From assembly GCA_963823675.1 (NCBI GenBank), contig CAWGMT010000008.1:1240001-1304000 (forward strand): DNA of 64,000 nucleotides, read 5' to 3'. The position numbers and the translations under genes are program-made. A model generated the notes under the pieces. The model was not told the DNA's origin. It searched no databases and worked only from the letters and a program-made list of their open reading frames with translations. Numbering within the stretch: position 1 is the first letter of the stretch; every line of letters starts with the position of its first letter. Positions 1-8,771 of the stretch are shown piece by piece. This DNA is from CAWGMT01 sp963823675 (GTDB lineage: Bacteria > Planctomycetota > Planctomycetia > Isosphaerales > Isosphaeraceae).

Positions 1-2
1 GG

Positions 3-749
3 TTCTTTCTGAGGATCAGCGACGCTCCCGCAGATTTCCTCCGCGCACACGTCGGCCGCAAAGAATGGCAGAGCGCAATCCGCGACTACTCCAGTGAGCT
101 CTTGCGCGATCCCAGTCTGCGCGATCCGAGTGTCTTCAGCCAGGGCGGCGTCGCCTTCGCCGAGCTGGGTCAGTGGAAAGAGGCCACCATTGCCTTCAAA
201 CGATGCGTCGATCTCACCTCCGGAAGCTACTGGGCCAGGCACGACCTGTTGATCTCTTACCTGGCAGAAGGCGATCTGGCGTCTTACAGGCGGTTGTGCC
301 GGGAGACGATCGAGACACTCGGCAAGAAACCCGACGCGCTGCTGGCCAACAACCTCGCCTGGCTGGCCGCGCTCATCCCCGACGCGGTGGCGACGCGACA
401 CGATTACGACGAGCTGCTTCTGCTCGCCAGAAAAGTCGTCGATACCAAGGATGCACCATGGATATATCTGAACACATTTGGTGCTCTACTTTACCGTGCA
501 GGGAAGTACGAGAGCGCCGTGAATTTCCTCAACCGCTCGATCCGGAACCCCAAGAACGAGGGCTCGGCGTTTGATTATGTCTTCCTCGCGATGGCGGCGC
601 ACCGGTTAAGACACCCGGACGACCGCAAGGCACTGAAACGAGCGACTGAGCTGGCCGGAAAACCGTCTCCGTCGTGGAATAACCGGGCGGAGCTTCGCGT
701 CCTGCTCGACGAGGCCAAGCGCGAGCTTGAGCTGCCGCCCGCGCGGTGA
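3..749 (+). CDS. TPR-containing protein, C-terminal part (cut by window edge)
   Basis: The reading frame is open from the left edge to the stop, so the beginning of the gene lies outside the window. The TTG at 102 is only an internal codon. The visible 248 residues are soluble and helical, with TPR-like helix pairs (for example FAELGQWKEATIAFKRC and LYRAGKYESAVNFLNRS). The phrase LLANNLAWLAALIPDAVA is typical of the C-terminal TPR block of planctomycete kinase-TPR or WD40-TPR proteins. That family knowledge suggests the missing N-terminus could carry a kinase or beta-propeller, but nothing in the window shows this. The gene converges on the FHA-kinase gene 70 bp away. Confidence 0.7.
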   Translation, partial: FFLRISDAPADFLRAHVGRKEWQSAIRDYSSELLRDPSLRDPSVFSQGGVAFAELGQWKEATIAFKRCVDLTSGSYWARHDLLISYLAEGDLASYRRLCRETIETLGKKPDALLANNLAWLAALIPDAVATRHDYDELLLLARKVVDTKDAPWIYLNTFGALLYRAGKYESAVNFLNRSIRNPKNEGSAFDYVFLAMAAHRLRHPDDRKALKRATELAGKPSPSWNNRAELRVLLDEAKRELELPPAR

Positions 750-819
750 GTATATCCCGGGAGGGCGAGGCGCTGTCCGAACCTCTTCGCCGCCGCTGCG
801 GTCAGCAAGTGAGACCCGC

Positions 820-2036
820 TCAAAGGGCCACACCCTGAAATTTGGCCACGCGCTCGAGGGCGCGCGCGACCTCGGCGGGAGTCTGGTACCGCAGCTCGGG
901 CCGCTTCGCCAGCATCAGCATCACGACATCCTGGAACTGGTCGGGAATCGAGAGCTGGAATTTCTTGGGCGGAACCGGGTCGGATTGACGGATCTGGGCG
1001 ATCGTCTCGACCAGCGTCTTGGCCTGGAAGGGAGGCTTGCCGGTCAAAAGGGCGTAAAGCGTCGCACCCAGGCCGTAAATGTCGGCTCGCGTGTCGACCT
1101 CGACGTCGCTCTTGGTGCGCTCGGGTGCCATGTAGGACAGGTCGCCCACCAGCTCGCCGGGCTTGGTTATCTGCTTGGCCTTGATGCCCTCGAACGCCTT
1201 GGCCAGCATCATGTCGCCCAGCTTGGCGACGTTGTCTTGTTTGCGGACCATGATCGCCTCGGGCGAGATATTGCGATGGATGACGTGCTTTTCGTGGGCG
1301 GCTTCAAGGGCCTGGGCGATGTGCGCGCCGACCTGAAGCGCGAACCGCCAGTCGAGCATCTTCAGGGTGCCGAACTTCTCGATGAGCTTGGTCAGCGGCT
1401 GGCCGTCGACGAACTCCATGGCGAACCAGCAGGTATCGCCTTGCTTGCCCGCGCCGTAAAGCGCGATCAGGTTGGGGTGCCGCAATTCGACGGCGGTCGT
1501 CATGGCGCGGATGAACCGCTGAACGTCCTCCGGGTCCTGGGTAAAGTCGGAATGAAGGACCTTGAAGGCGACGTCCTTGCCGTCCCGCGTGTCCTTGGCC
1601 TTGTAGACCGTGCCGGTCTTTCCCGGGCCAGCAGTTGGCCCAGCTCGTAGTGTGAAAACGTCTTTCCGGTCAATACGCCCTCGTCGGGCTTGAGCTCGCG
1701 GGCGGGTTTCTGGGCAGCCTGGATCGTGCGAGCATCGGCGATGCCGGTTGTGTGCAGCTTCAGGCGCGTACCGCCGATCTGAAACTCCTCGTCGTGCTTG
1801 AGGGAATGTTCCTTGATCTTCTTACCGGCAACGAACGTCCCGCCGACGCTGTCGAGGTCGGTCAGCTTGAACTCTCCATTCTCCCAGTTCAGCTCACAAT
1901 GAAGCCGGGAAACCGACTGATCGGTCAACCGCGTGTCTGACTTCTCTCCCCGGCCGATGACCACCTTGACGCCTTCGTGCAGATCAAAGGTCCGGCCAGT
2001 GTCGGGACCGGAGGCAACTCTCAGATAGGCTTGCAT
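820..2036 (-). CDS. FHA domain fused to Ser/Thr kinase-like domain, one frameshift
   Basis: The protein starts with a forkhead-associated domain (about residues 5-95; GRGEKSD and SRLHCEL are the phosphothreonine-binding signature). A kinase fold of about 270 residues follows. The two halves lie in different frames. Adding one G to the CCCGGGAAAG run near 1625 joins them as LARGKTGTVYKAKD, and the VAIK-type lysine appears in VAFKVL. The active site is unusual: the HRD motif reads HRNISPEAI, so the catalytic Asp is Asn, and DFG reads GDMML, keeping the metal-binding Asp. The activation-segment end is normal (SYMAPER). This fits a pseudokinase or weak kinase that binds phosphoproteins through FHA. 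No membrane segment is seen. It is transcribed divergently from the ECF sigma remnant. The frameshift is probably a sequence error. Confidence 0.85.
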
Positions 2037-2386
2037 GGGAGAACTCCCCTTGACGGGCTTGGCTTCGGTTCAGATTCCGGTGCGACTGGTCCAGGGCGAG
2101 AGCGCCACTCCGTGAATTCTCGTCCCACTGGTCCGCGAAAACGCTCAGCGCGGCCGAGAGGCAGCCCCCGTACCAGTTAACCCAGAGCCAATGGCGACGG
2201 CGTTCACCAATCCAGTCTAAGCGGTCGCCGTCGCCGTTGGCTCCGGGTTAACGAGGTCTGCCACCCAAGACTTGCGCAAGGCGCGACGAATCTGAGCATC
2301 AGCAGAAAGCGCCTTGGGTCGATTCCCGTCAAGCGATCGGACCGTTAGAATCGCTAGTCAGTCAATGTAACCGATGGAAACCTCCA
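2037..2386. other. Divergent intergenic region between FHA-kinase and ECF remnant
   Basis: About 350 bp without a credible gene. It must hold the promoters for both divergent genes. The only clear structure is the 27-bp inverted repeat annotated separately at 2176-2252. No convincing -35/-10 pair could be picked by eye. Confidence 0.5.
2176..2252. repeat. Long inverted repeat (27-bp arms, 23-bp loop)
   Basis: The arm at 2176-2202 pairs with the arm at 2226-2252. I count 25 of 27 positions complementary, with both outer ends being GTTAAC. The stem is GC-rich (GGCGACGGCG against CGCCGTCGCC). There is no T-run on either side, so it is not an obvious intrinsic terminator. Its location between divergent promoters suggests a REP- or MITE-like repeat, or a transcript-level hairpin in one leader. 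Confidence 0.8.
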
Positions 2387-2749
2387 ATGCCAGACGACGA
2401 TCTGGGCTCGATCACGCGTTGGATCGCCAACCTCAAGGACGGCGATGATTCCGCCTCAGAGCGGTTGTGGGAGCGATACTTCGCCCGAATGGTCGCGCTG
2501 GCGCGAGCCAGGTTGCGGGCGATTGGGCGGAGGGATGCTGCCAGCGATGAAGAAGATGCGGCGATCAGTGCGTTCGACAGCTTCTGCGCCGGAGTGGCCA
2601 GGGGACAGTTCCCGCAACTGGCCGACCGCGACGACCTTTGGCGGATTTTGATCGTCATCACCGCCCGCAAGGTACTGGCCCACGCCCGGCGGCACCTTCG
2701 ACAGAAGGCTGGTCCGAGTCAGTCCTGTTTCTCGTGGCTCCAGCGTTGA
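2387..2749 (+). pseudogene. ECF-type RNA polymerase sigma factor, truncated after region 2
   Basis: Residues 1-108 match the start of planctomycete ECF sigma factors: an acidic N-terminus (SITRWIANLKDGD), WERYFARMVALARARL, then the core-binding/-10 helices (AAISAFDSFCAGVARGQ and DLWRILIVITARKVLAHAR). Full-length members are usually about 180-200 aa and carry a second DNA-binding helix-turn-helix (region 4). Here similarity stops at HLRQK, near base 2708, and the last dozen residues are unrelated. Region 4 is not found in another frame before the next gene, so this is a deletion rather than a frameshift. Without region 4 it should not recognise a -35 element. In planctomycetes such sigma genes often sit beside a Ser/Thr kinase gene, as here (3343-6456). 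Confidence 0.75.
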
Positions 2750-2791
2750 CAATGCCCGGGACCCCGTTTGCTTCGGTGCTGGAGTCCCGTC

Positions 2792-3023
2792 ATGGCCCGC
2801 GCTACGCTTGAAGAACGAGTGGCTGCCCTGGAGAGACAGGTCCGCGCCTTGCTCGCGAATCCCCCTCGCACGGCACGCGACAAGGATTGGCGCCGCACGC
2901 GGGGAGTCTTTACCGGCGATGATCTCACGAAGCAGGTCTTCGATGAAGGGCGCAAGATCCGCGACGCGGACGGGAAGACGCACCCAGCCTCGGACCCGAA
3001 AAAAGCCGCCAGCCCAGTCGTGA
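2792..3023 (+). pseudogene. VapB-like antitoxin gene, frameshifted
   Basis: The ATG at 2792 has GGAG 8 nt upstream. The product begins MARATLEERVAALERQVRAL, a short coiled coil, followed by DWRRTRGVFTGDDL and IFDEGRKIR-like sequence. I recognise this pattern from small planctomycete proteins encoded just before PIN-domain toxins. Near 2960 the frame probably slips: the neighbouring frame gives an Arg/Lys-rich tail (RTRKKPPAQS) whose TGA at 3021-3023 overlaps the GTG start of the toxin remnant, the usual coupling in vapBC pairs. The call as antitoxin rests mainly on this arrangement. Confidence 0.5.
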
Positions 3024-3133
3024 TCCTGCTCCACACCGATCATCTTTCTGTTTTCACAGATGAACGCGACCCGCGGCATGGGTTGTTGAACTCGCGCATG
3101 GAAGCGGCCGCGGAGCAGGTCGCATGCACGATT
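3020..3133 (+). pseudogene. VapC (PIN-domain toxin) N-terminal remnant
   Basis: From GTG 3020 the frame encodes VILLHTDHLSVFTDERDPRH, the first strand and helix of a PIN-domain ribonuclease, then a helix up to about residue 38 (EQVACTIV). The first catalytic Asp expected in the LLDTDHLS motif is His here (CAC for GAC). After about base 3133 similarity ends and the other acidic residues of the active site are missing. The result should be inactive. Together with the truncated sigma factor upstream it marks 2.4-3.3 kb as a patch of gene remnants. Confidence 0.6.
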
Positions 3134-3342
3134 GTGATCCACCTTCTCGATCCCAGACGGCAGAACAGCGGTAACCCTGGTACGATCGTAACCACGAACC
3201 CGGTGTCACAGTTTCGCGCCAAACGGACATCTTGCTCTAATGAGATGTTCGTTGGCGTCTACCGGCCTCGCCCGGCATCCATCGGGGGGCCAAGACGAGC
3301 CAGTAGCAATCGTTGGGCCGGAAAGCCCGGAATCGAGGCACG

Positions 3343-6300
3343 ATGAACGAAAAGCCCAGCCACGTTCCTGGCGGACTCGATATCGATCTGGCCCGCGGCA
3401 TCGACGCGATGTGCCGCCGGTTCGAGGCCGACTGGCGCGCGGGCGCCATCCTCGCATCGAAGATTACTTGAGTGATTTCGGCCCTGAGGGCCGAGCCGCG
3501 CTGCGGGCCGAGCTGGAGGCGCTCTCGCGCGAGCTGGGCGACGCGCACGAAGCAGGAATCCGCACGGAGGGCCGAACCGGCTTGACGCCCGCCGCGGGGA
3601 CGACTCCGCCATGCCCGATCGCCGAGGCGCCGACCATCGAACCGGGGGCGCTGTTAACCGTTCCCGTCCCGGGTGACGCTCCTTCTTCGGTTCACGAAGA
3701 TGCCACGATCCCGCCTCATCGCGATGCGACGATCGACCTGACCCCCCTGGCCAACGACATGCCCACAACAGCCCACGGCCAAGGGGTTCAAACCGACCCC
3801 GATGTCTCCGAACCCGTCAGGGTCCGCTACTTCGGCGACTACGAGGTCATCCGCGAAATCGCGCACGGCGGCATGGGCGTCGTCTTCCAGGCGCGCCAGG
3901 TGAGTCTCAACCGACTCGTGGCCCTCAAGATGATCCTCGCTGGGCAGCTTGCCGACGACACTGACATCCAGCGCTTCCACACCGAGGCCGAGGCCGCTGC
4001 CAATCTCGATCACCCCGGTATCGTGCCGATTTTTGAAGTCGGCCAGCATGAGGGTCAGCATTATTTCAGCATGGGCTTCGTCGAGGGGCAGAGCCTGTCT
4101 CAACGCATCGCCTCGGGACCGCTGCCTGCCGTCGAGGCGGCGGAGCTGATTCGGCGCGTTGCCGACGCCATCGAGTACGCGCACCAGCGCGGCGTCATCC
4201 ATCGCGACCTCAAGCCGGCCAATATCCTGCTCGATCGCAGTGGCAACCCCCGCGTGACGGACTTCGGCCTGGCCAAGAAAGTCCAGGGCGATAGCGGGCT
4301 GACCGGGTCGGGCCAGATCATGGGTACGCCCAGCTACATGCCGCCCGAGCAAGCGGGCGGCAAACGCGGCGAGGTGGGGCCGCCGGCTGATGTGTATGCC
4401 CTGGGCGCGACCTTGTATTGCCTGCTCAGCGGCAAGCCGCCGTTCCAGGCCGCGACCGTGATGGACACCGTTCTCCAGGTCATCGGCGACGAGCCCGTGC
4501 CGCCGCGTCGGCTCAACCCCTCGGTCCCGCGCGACCTGGAAACCATCTGCTTGAAATGCCTGGAGAAGGACCCGGCGCGGCGGTATCCTTCGGCAGCAGC
4601 ACTCGGCGAGGACTTGCGGCGTTTTCTGGCGGGCGAGCCGATTGCAGCGCGGCCCGTGGGCGCACGGAGCGAGCCTGGCGGTGGTCGAGGAGGAACCCGC
4701 TCGCCGCCGCTCTGATCACGCTGGTCGTCGTGTTGACAACGGCGGGTACCGCGACGATCACCGCCTTGTGGCTGCGGGCCGAAACGCAGCGGCGGGCGGC
4801 GGTTGCGGCCGGTCTGCGCGCCGAGCGGTCTCGCGTGGAAGCGGTCGCGGCAAGCCGCCGGGCCGAGGAATCGCGGGAGCAGGCCGTCGCGGCCGGCCAG
4901 AGAGCCGAGGCGAATGCGGCGACCGCCCGCCACGCCGTCAACGACTATCTCGACCGCATCACGGCCAGCCCGCAGCTCCAGCGGCCGGGCCTCAGCGGCC
5001 TGCGCCGCGACCTCTTGACCCGGGCTTTGTCGTACTACGAAAACTTCCTCCGCGAATCGGCCGCCGACCCCGAGCTTCGCGCCGAGGCGGCCAACGCCCA
5101 GGACCGAGCCGCCATGATCCTCTTGGAGCTGGGCGAAACCAGCAAGGCCGTCGAGGCCGGCCAGCGCACCGTGGCGTTGAATGAACAGCTCGTTCATGAC
5201 CAGCCCGATCAGCCCGAGCACCGGCACCGGCTGGCCGCGGCACTCAACACTCTGGGCAACGCGCTGCGGACGACCCGGCAGTCCGACGAAGCCCTGGCGG
5301 CCTACCGCCGCTCCGCCGAGATCCGCGAGGCCGTATTGCGCGCCGAGCCCGATAACGTCGGCGGCGCCACAGACCTGGCCGTCGCCTGGAGCAATCTCGC
5401 CAAGACTATGGGAAACGTGGGTCGCGTGCAGGAGTCGGAAGCGCTTCTGAAACGCATTCGCACGCACCTCGAAGACGTGATCCGGCGCGTGCCCGATGCC
5501 GGCGGTCCGCGGGATTCACTCGCCGATACGTTGCATTCGCTCGGCAATCTGGCCGCGGACCGGGACCAATTTGAAGAGGCACGCAGCCTCTATCAGCGCT
5601 CGCTCGAGCTCCGCGAGGCGATTGTGCGGGAGCATCCCGACGACTGGGCGGGGCAAACTCATCTCGCGCGGATCAATAACGAGCTCGGTTTGCTCCATTT
5701 TCACTTCAATCATCCCCAGGAAGCCTTGAGTCACTACGAGAAGAGCCGCGAGCTGCGTGAACGGCTGCTGGCCGCCGAGCCGGCGTCGGCCGAGTTGCAA
5801 GAATATCTCGCCCGCTCGCTCGAAAACCTCGGCAATCTCCACAACGGCCTCGGCAATTACTCCGCTGCCCTGCCTGTACTGGAACGCGTCCGCGAGCTGC
5901 GCCGCGGCTGGCCGCGGCCAGCGGCGGCAATGCCGAAATGCAAGGTGCCCTCGGCGGTTCCCTGAACAACCTGGCGATGGCGCACGAGGGGCTCGGCCAC
6001 GACGCGGAAGCGGAGCGACTCTACCGCGAAGCCATCGACTGTCAAAGACGTGCTCGCGCGATACAACCTGAGATCGTCGTGTATCGCGTCTTCTTGACCA
6101 ACCATTTACTGGGCTTGGGAGGGCTTCGCCTCCGCGCCGGCAAGGCCGATGAGGCAGCGACGCTCGCCTTGGAATCCGCCGCGCTCTGGACCACGCAGCC
6201 GCAGCCGCTGTTGAGATCGGCGGTGTTGCTGGCGTCATGCGCCGGGGCTGCCGACCCGAAGGATTCTCCCGACGCCAAATCCCCAAAGGAGCGCTTTGGC

Positions 6301-6456
6301 CGATCGGCCGTCGAGCTCCTTGACAAGGCCGCCGCCGTGGGCTTCCGAAACCTCAACTTCTTTCGGTCCTCCAACCAGCTCGACCCGATTCGAGACCGGG
6401 AAGATTTCAAGCGTCTGGTGCGTCGGCTCGAATCGAGCGCCTCTGCTTCCAAGTAA
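3343..6456 (+). CDS. Transmembrane Ser/Thr protein kinase with C-terminal TPR sensor, three frameshifts
   Basis: ATG 3343 opens MNEKPSHVPGGLDIDLARGI. The catalytic domain (bases about 3830-4640) is complete: glycine loop IAHGGMGVVF, VALKM lysine, HRDLKPANIL, TDFGLAK and PSYMPPEQAGG. A single transmembrane helix follows (NPLAAALITLVVVLTTAG), then an Ala/Glu coiled coil with AVAAGLRAERS-type repeats, then many TPRs to the end. Reading needs one missing base near 3448 (GGGCGCCAT), near 4667 (GTGGGCGCACGG) and near 5908. The first two are GGCCGC-like runs that lost a C. With these repaired the protein is about 1,037 aa, a normal planctomycete PknB/TPR receptor. It follows the truncated ECF sigma gene, a common pairing. 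The breaks are most simply sequence errors. Confidence 0.85.
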
Positions 6457-7137
6457 TTGTGTCGCTGTTGAGCAGGAGGTGGCTATTTTGTTCAATTAAG
6501 TCAAACCCCCAGTCGAGGAGCCGAGGCAAAGACTGAAACGGGCCAACGCAAGGCCCCACGGGGATTCAAGTCATGGGATTAGGGTTTCTCCCGGGTTCCC
6601 TCCCCCGTGGGCACGGCCCGCCCCAAGAGGGTGTCCTGCGGCGACGGACGCCGCGCCTCAGAACGCGCAGGGGAGCGTCGTCCACCGCACGCAGGATTTG
6701 CCGGCCCGCGGGCGCTCGACGCGGGCCGGAATAACCAACGGCCAAATTGTCAAAGAGGTGGCTGCTTTTGTCCTTTGTCCTTTGTTGGATGTTTCGTCAG
6801 GCGCGGCGTTGGGTTCGGTCCGCCGGATCGGAGTCGACCGTCCGCGGTCCACGGTCCTTTTCCCGGCACGGTTCCAAAGCGGGTTTCCTCAGATTTTTGG
6901 TACGCCAGGCTTTCCAGGCTAACTCTTCAAAACGTCAGGCTGACTTCGGCGAGCTCAGTCGAGCCGGAAAACCTGACCTACACCTCATCAGAAATATACG
7001 CCAGGATTATCCCCTGTGTGCAGATTTCCTCAATTATTATTCTCAAAGTAGTCGGATTCTGCTACGTATGCGGGATGGGAAGCGGGAGATGGGATCGGAT
7101 GTTCCCGCGCAAGGCGCTGGGCGAAACTTGGTGTCGC
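6457..7137. other. Gene-free stretch holding a decayed repeat element
   Basis: About 680 bp between the kinase-TPR gene and hisH. The first 280 bp show nothing I can name. From about 6740 to 7085 lies a degenerate copy of the element found at 29690-31545, annotated separately. No intact gene is supported on either strand. Confidence 0.6.
6740..7085 (-). repeat. Deletion derivative of the STGPRT-gene element
   Basis: Two blocks match the element at 29690-31545 in the same order on the minus strand. Block one (about 6965-7080) matches 31424-31540, the 5' flank of the STGPRT gene; both share ATCAGAAATAT, AGGATTATCCCC and ATGCGGGAT, and by eye most positions agree. Block two (6770-6822) matches the C-terminal repeat region of that gene: both contain CTTTGT runs, GTTTCGTC and GCGTTGGGTTCGGTCCG. 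The minus-strand peptide even keeps the frame (RRTEPNAAPDETSNKGQRTK against IPRTEPNA and LLDETSDKGQ). The central coding part is missing, so this is an internally deleted, non-coding copy. Confidence 0.7.
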
Positions 7138-7743
7138 TCACATCGCCACAAAATTGGCGTACATCGCCAACCCGATCGTCTGGCTCTTCTCGGGATGGAA
7201 CTGACAGGCTGTGAGATTGTCCCGCCAGACCACGGCGGGAAACGGGTCGGGATAGTCAGCGAGGGCGGCGATGTCGTCGGGATTGTCGGGAACCGCGTGG
7301 TACGAGTGGACGAAATAGACCGAGGGCTCGGGCGGCAATCCTGCCAGCAAGGGCGCGGGCCGGCGTATTGTCAGGGTGTTCCAGCCCATGTGGGGGACCT
7401 TCAAACCAGGACGGGCCGCAAACCGGACCACGCGACCCGGTAGCAGAGCCAGTCCGGCGTGCTCGCCATCCTCGAGGCTCAGGTCGAACAAGAGCTGCAG
7501 ACCCAGGCAGACGCCAAGGCAGGGTTTCCCCGCTTTGACGGCCTCGCAAAACGATTCGCCCAGCCCGCTTCGAGTTAGCTCGGCCATCGCGTCAGCGAAC
7601 GCTCCGACGCCAGGGAGGATCACCTTCGAGGCGCGGTACACCTCTTCGGGGTCGCTCGTAATCTTGGCTGATGATCCTACCGCCTCGATCGCCTTCTGCA
7701 CGCTGCGGAGGTTGCCCATCCCGTAGTCGATGATGACGATCAT
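7138..7743 (-). CDS. hisH: Imidazole glycerol phosphate synthase, glutaminase subunit HisH
   Basis: HisH hydrolyses glutamine and channels ammonia to HisF, which makes imidazole glycerol phosphate and AICAR in histidine synthesis. At 201 aa the length is normal. The N-terminus MIVIIDYGMGNLRSV, the oxyanion strand ILPGVGAF, the nucleophile elbow PCLGVCLGLQLL (catalytic Cys) and the FHPEKSQ motif with catalytic His and Glu are all present. The start overlaps the stop of the PAC2 gene by 4 bp, implying translational coupling. No hisF, hisA or hisB is visible nearby, so its partner must be encoded elsewhere. It is the last gene of the long minus-strand run. Confidence 0.95.
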   Translation of the reverse strand: MIVIIDYGMGNLRSVQKAIEAVGSSAKITSDPEEVYRASKVILPGVGAFADAMAELTRSGLGESFCEAVKAGKPCLGVCLGLQLLFDLSLEDGEHAGLALLPGRVVRFAARPGLKVPHMGWNTLTIRRPAPLLAGLPPEPSVYFVHSYHAVPDNPDDIAALADYPDPFPAVVWRDNLTACQFHPEKSQTIGLAMYANFVAM

Positions 7744-8678
7744 GATTCGGGCTTCTTGAACAAGTCCAGAAACCGATCTTCAAAGTTTCGGTAGACGCCC
7801 AAGCGGTCCAGTTCGTGCTTGAGCTCGTAAGCCTTGGCGCGGTCTTTTTGGGCTTGCCGGAAGAGCCGTTCGATGCGCCGTTCGTCCTCCGGATCGATCT
7901 CCTCCTCGGGCGCTTCTTCAGGCTGGACCTGAACCGATTCTTCGTCCCCCGGCGCCTGCTGAATGAGTGCGTGTTCCACCTGGGCCAGCAACTCGCCGAG
8001 CCTTTGCTCCATTTGCTTGGACTGCTCGGCCAGCTCGGTGTAGTCGATCGTGACGTGCGCGATCGTGGCAAACGCTTGGAGCACAGCCAGGGAGGCCTTG
8101 GGAAAGGGAAGCTGCGCAAAGATGTGCGGCATCTCGCCGAGCAGGCATGCGCCACGCATTCCGATCTCGGCGGCGACGCCTAAGAGCAGCCCGTTGAGCC
8201 CGCCGATGTGACCATCCTCGAGAATGGTCAGCTCGAGTCGTTTCAGCTCGGCCAGGGTTTCTGGGTCGGTCGCGGCGCCGAAGACGCGCGAATCGTGTTC
8301 CGGATGCATCTGGGTCGCCATGGCCGCGAAGGTGAAAACCCGTTCCACGCCCAACTTGCGTGCAAATTCGATCAAGGTGCGACAGAAGGCATATTTACCC
8401 CGCGGCGGCTGCGCTTCACCGATGAAGACAACGATGTCACGCTTCTGCTCCGGGTCGTTCCAGACGAAAAAGCGGCTGCGGGGCATCCGCCCACTGCGGA
8501 CCAGACCACTCTTGACCTCGACGTGTTCGATATCGAAAAGCTCGTGCGATGAGAACTCGGCAAGAATATGCATGCCGAGCTTTGCCATCAGGTAGTAGCC
8601 GCCGCTGATGGCGACATTCCCCATTCCCGGCCAAACCGCTACCAACCAGGGGTGGTGGAGTTTTATCTCGTCCGGCAT
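7740..8678 (-). CDS. PAC2 family protein (proteasome assembly chaperone-like)
   Basis: A 312-aa soluble protein with the PAC2 fold signature. Near the N-terminus WPGMGNVAISGGYYL is the glycine-rich start of the family, followed by VVFIGEAQPP, VFTFAAMATQMHPEHDSRV and GHIGGLNGLLLGVA, the region corresponding to the G-x-x-x-G loop in archaeal and bacterial PAC2 members. The C-terminal third is a highly charged coiled coil with an acidic stretch (EEAPEEEIDPEDERR). PAC2 proteins are structurally related to purine nucleoside phosphorylases and some act in proteasome assembly, but bacterial members are mostly uncharacterised. The start has GGAG 9 nt upstream. The coupling to hisH is tight, with no known functional link. 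Confidence 0.88.
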   Translation of the reverse strand: MPDEIKLHHPWLVAVWPGMGNVAISGGYYLMAKLGMHILAEFSSHELFDIEHVEVKSGLVRSGRMPRSRFFVWNDPEQKRDIVVFIGEAQPPRGKYAFCRTLIEFARKLGVERVFTFAAMATQMHPEHDSRVFGAATDPETLAELKRLELTILEDGHIGGLNGLLLGVAAEIGMRGACLLGEMPHIFAQLPFPKASLAVLQAFATIAHVTIDYTELAEQSKQMEQRLGELLAQVEHALIQQAPGDEESVQVQPEEAPEEEIDPEDERRIERLFRQAQKDRAKAYELKHELDRLGVYRNFEDRFLDLFKKPES

Positions 8679-8771
8679 TGTCGCTCACTCCGTTCCCATA
8701 CGGCGGCCTTGCGTCCGATCTTGTCAGCCCAACTCCGGCCGGGCAAGAGCCGACAGTACGATTCGTTCGGT

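Noticed and set aside
2456..3142. 228-residue minus-strand frame across the sigma and vapBC remnants
   Set aside because: No recognisable motif, while the plus strand shows recognisable family segments.
7082..7108. Hairpin with GCGGGA/TCCCGC arms after hisH as a terminator
   Set aside because: The loop is 15 nt and no T-run follows on the minus strand, so support is too weak.
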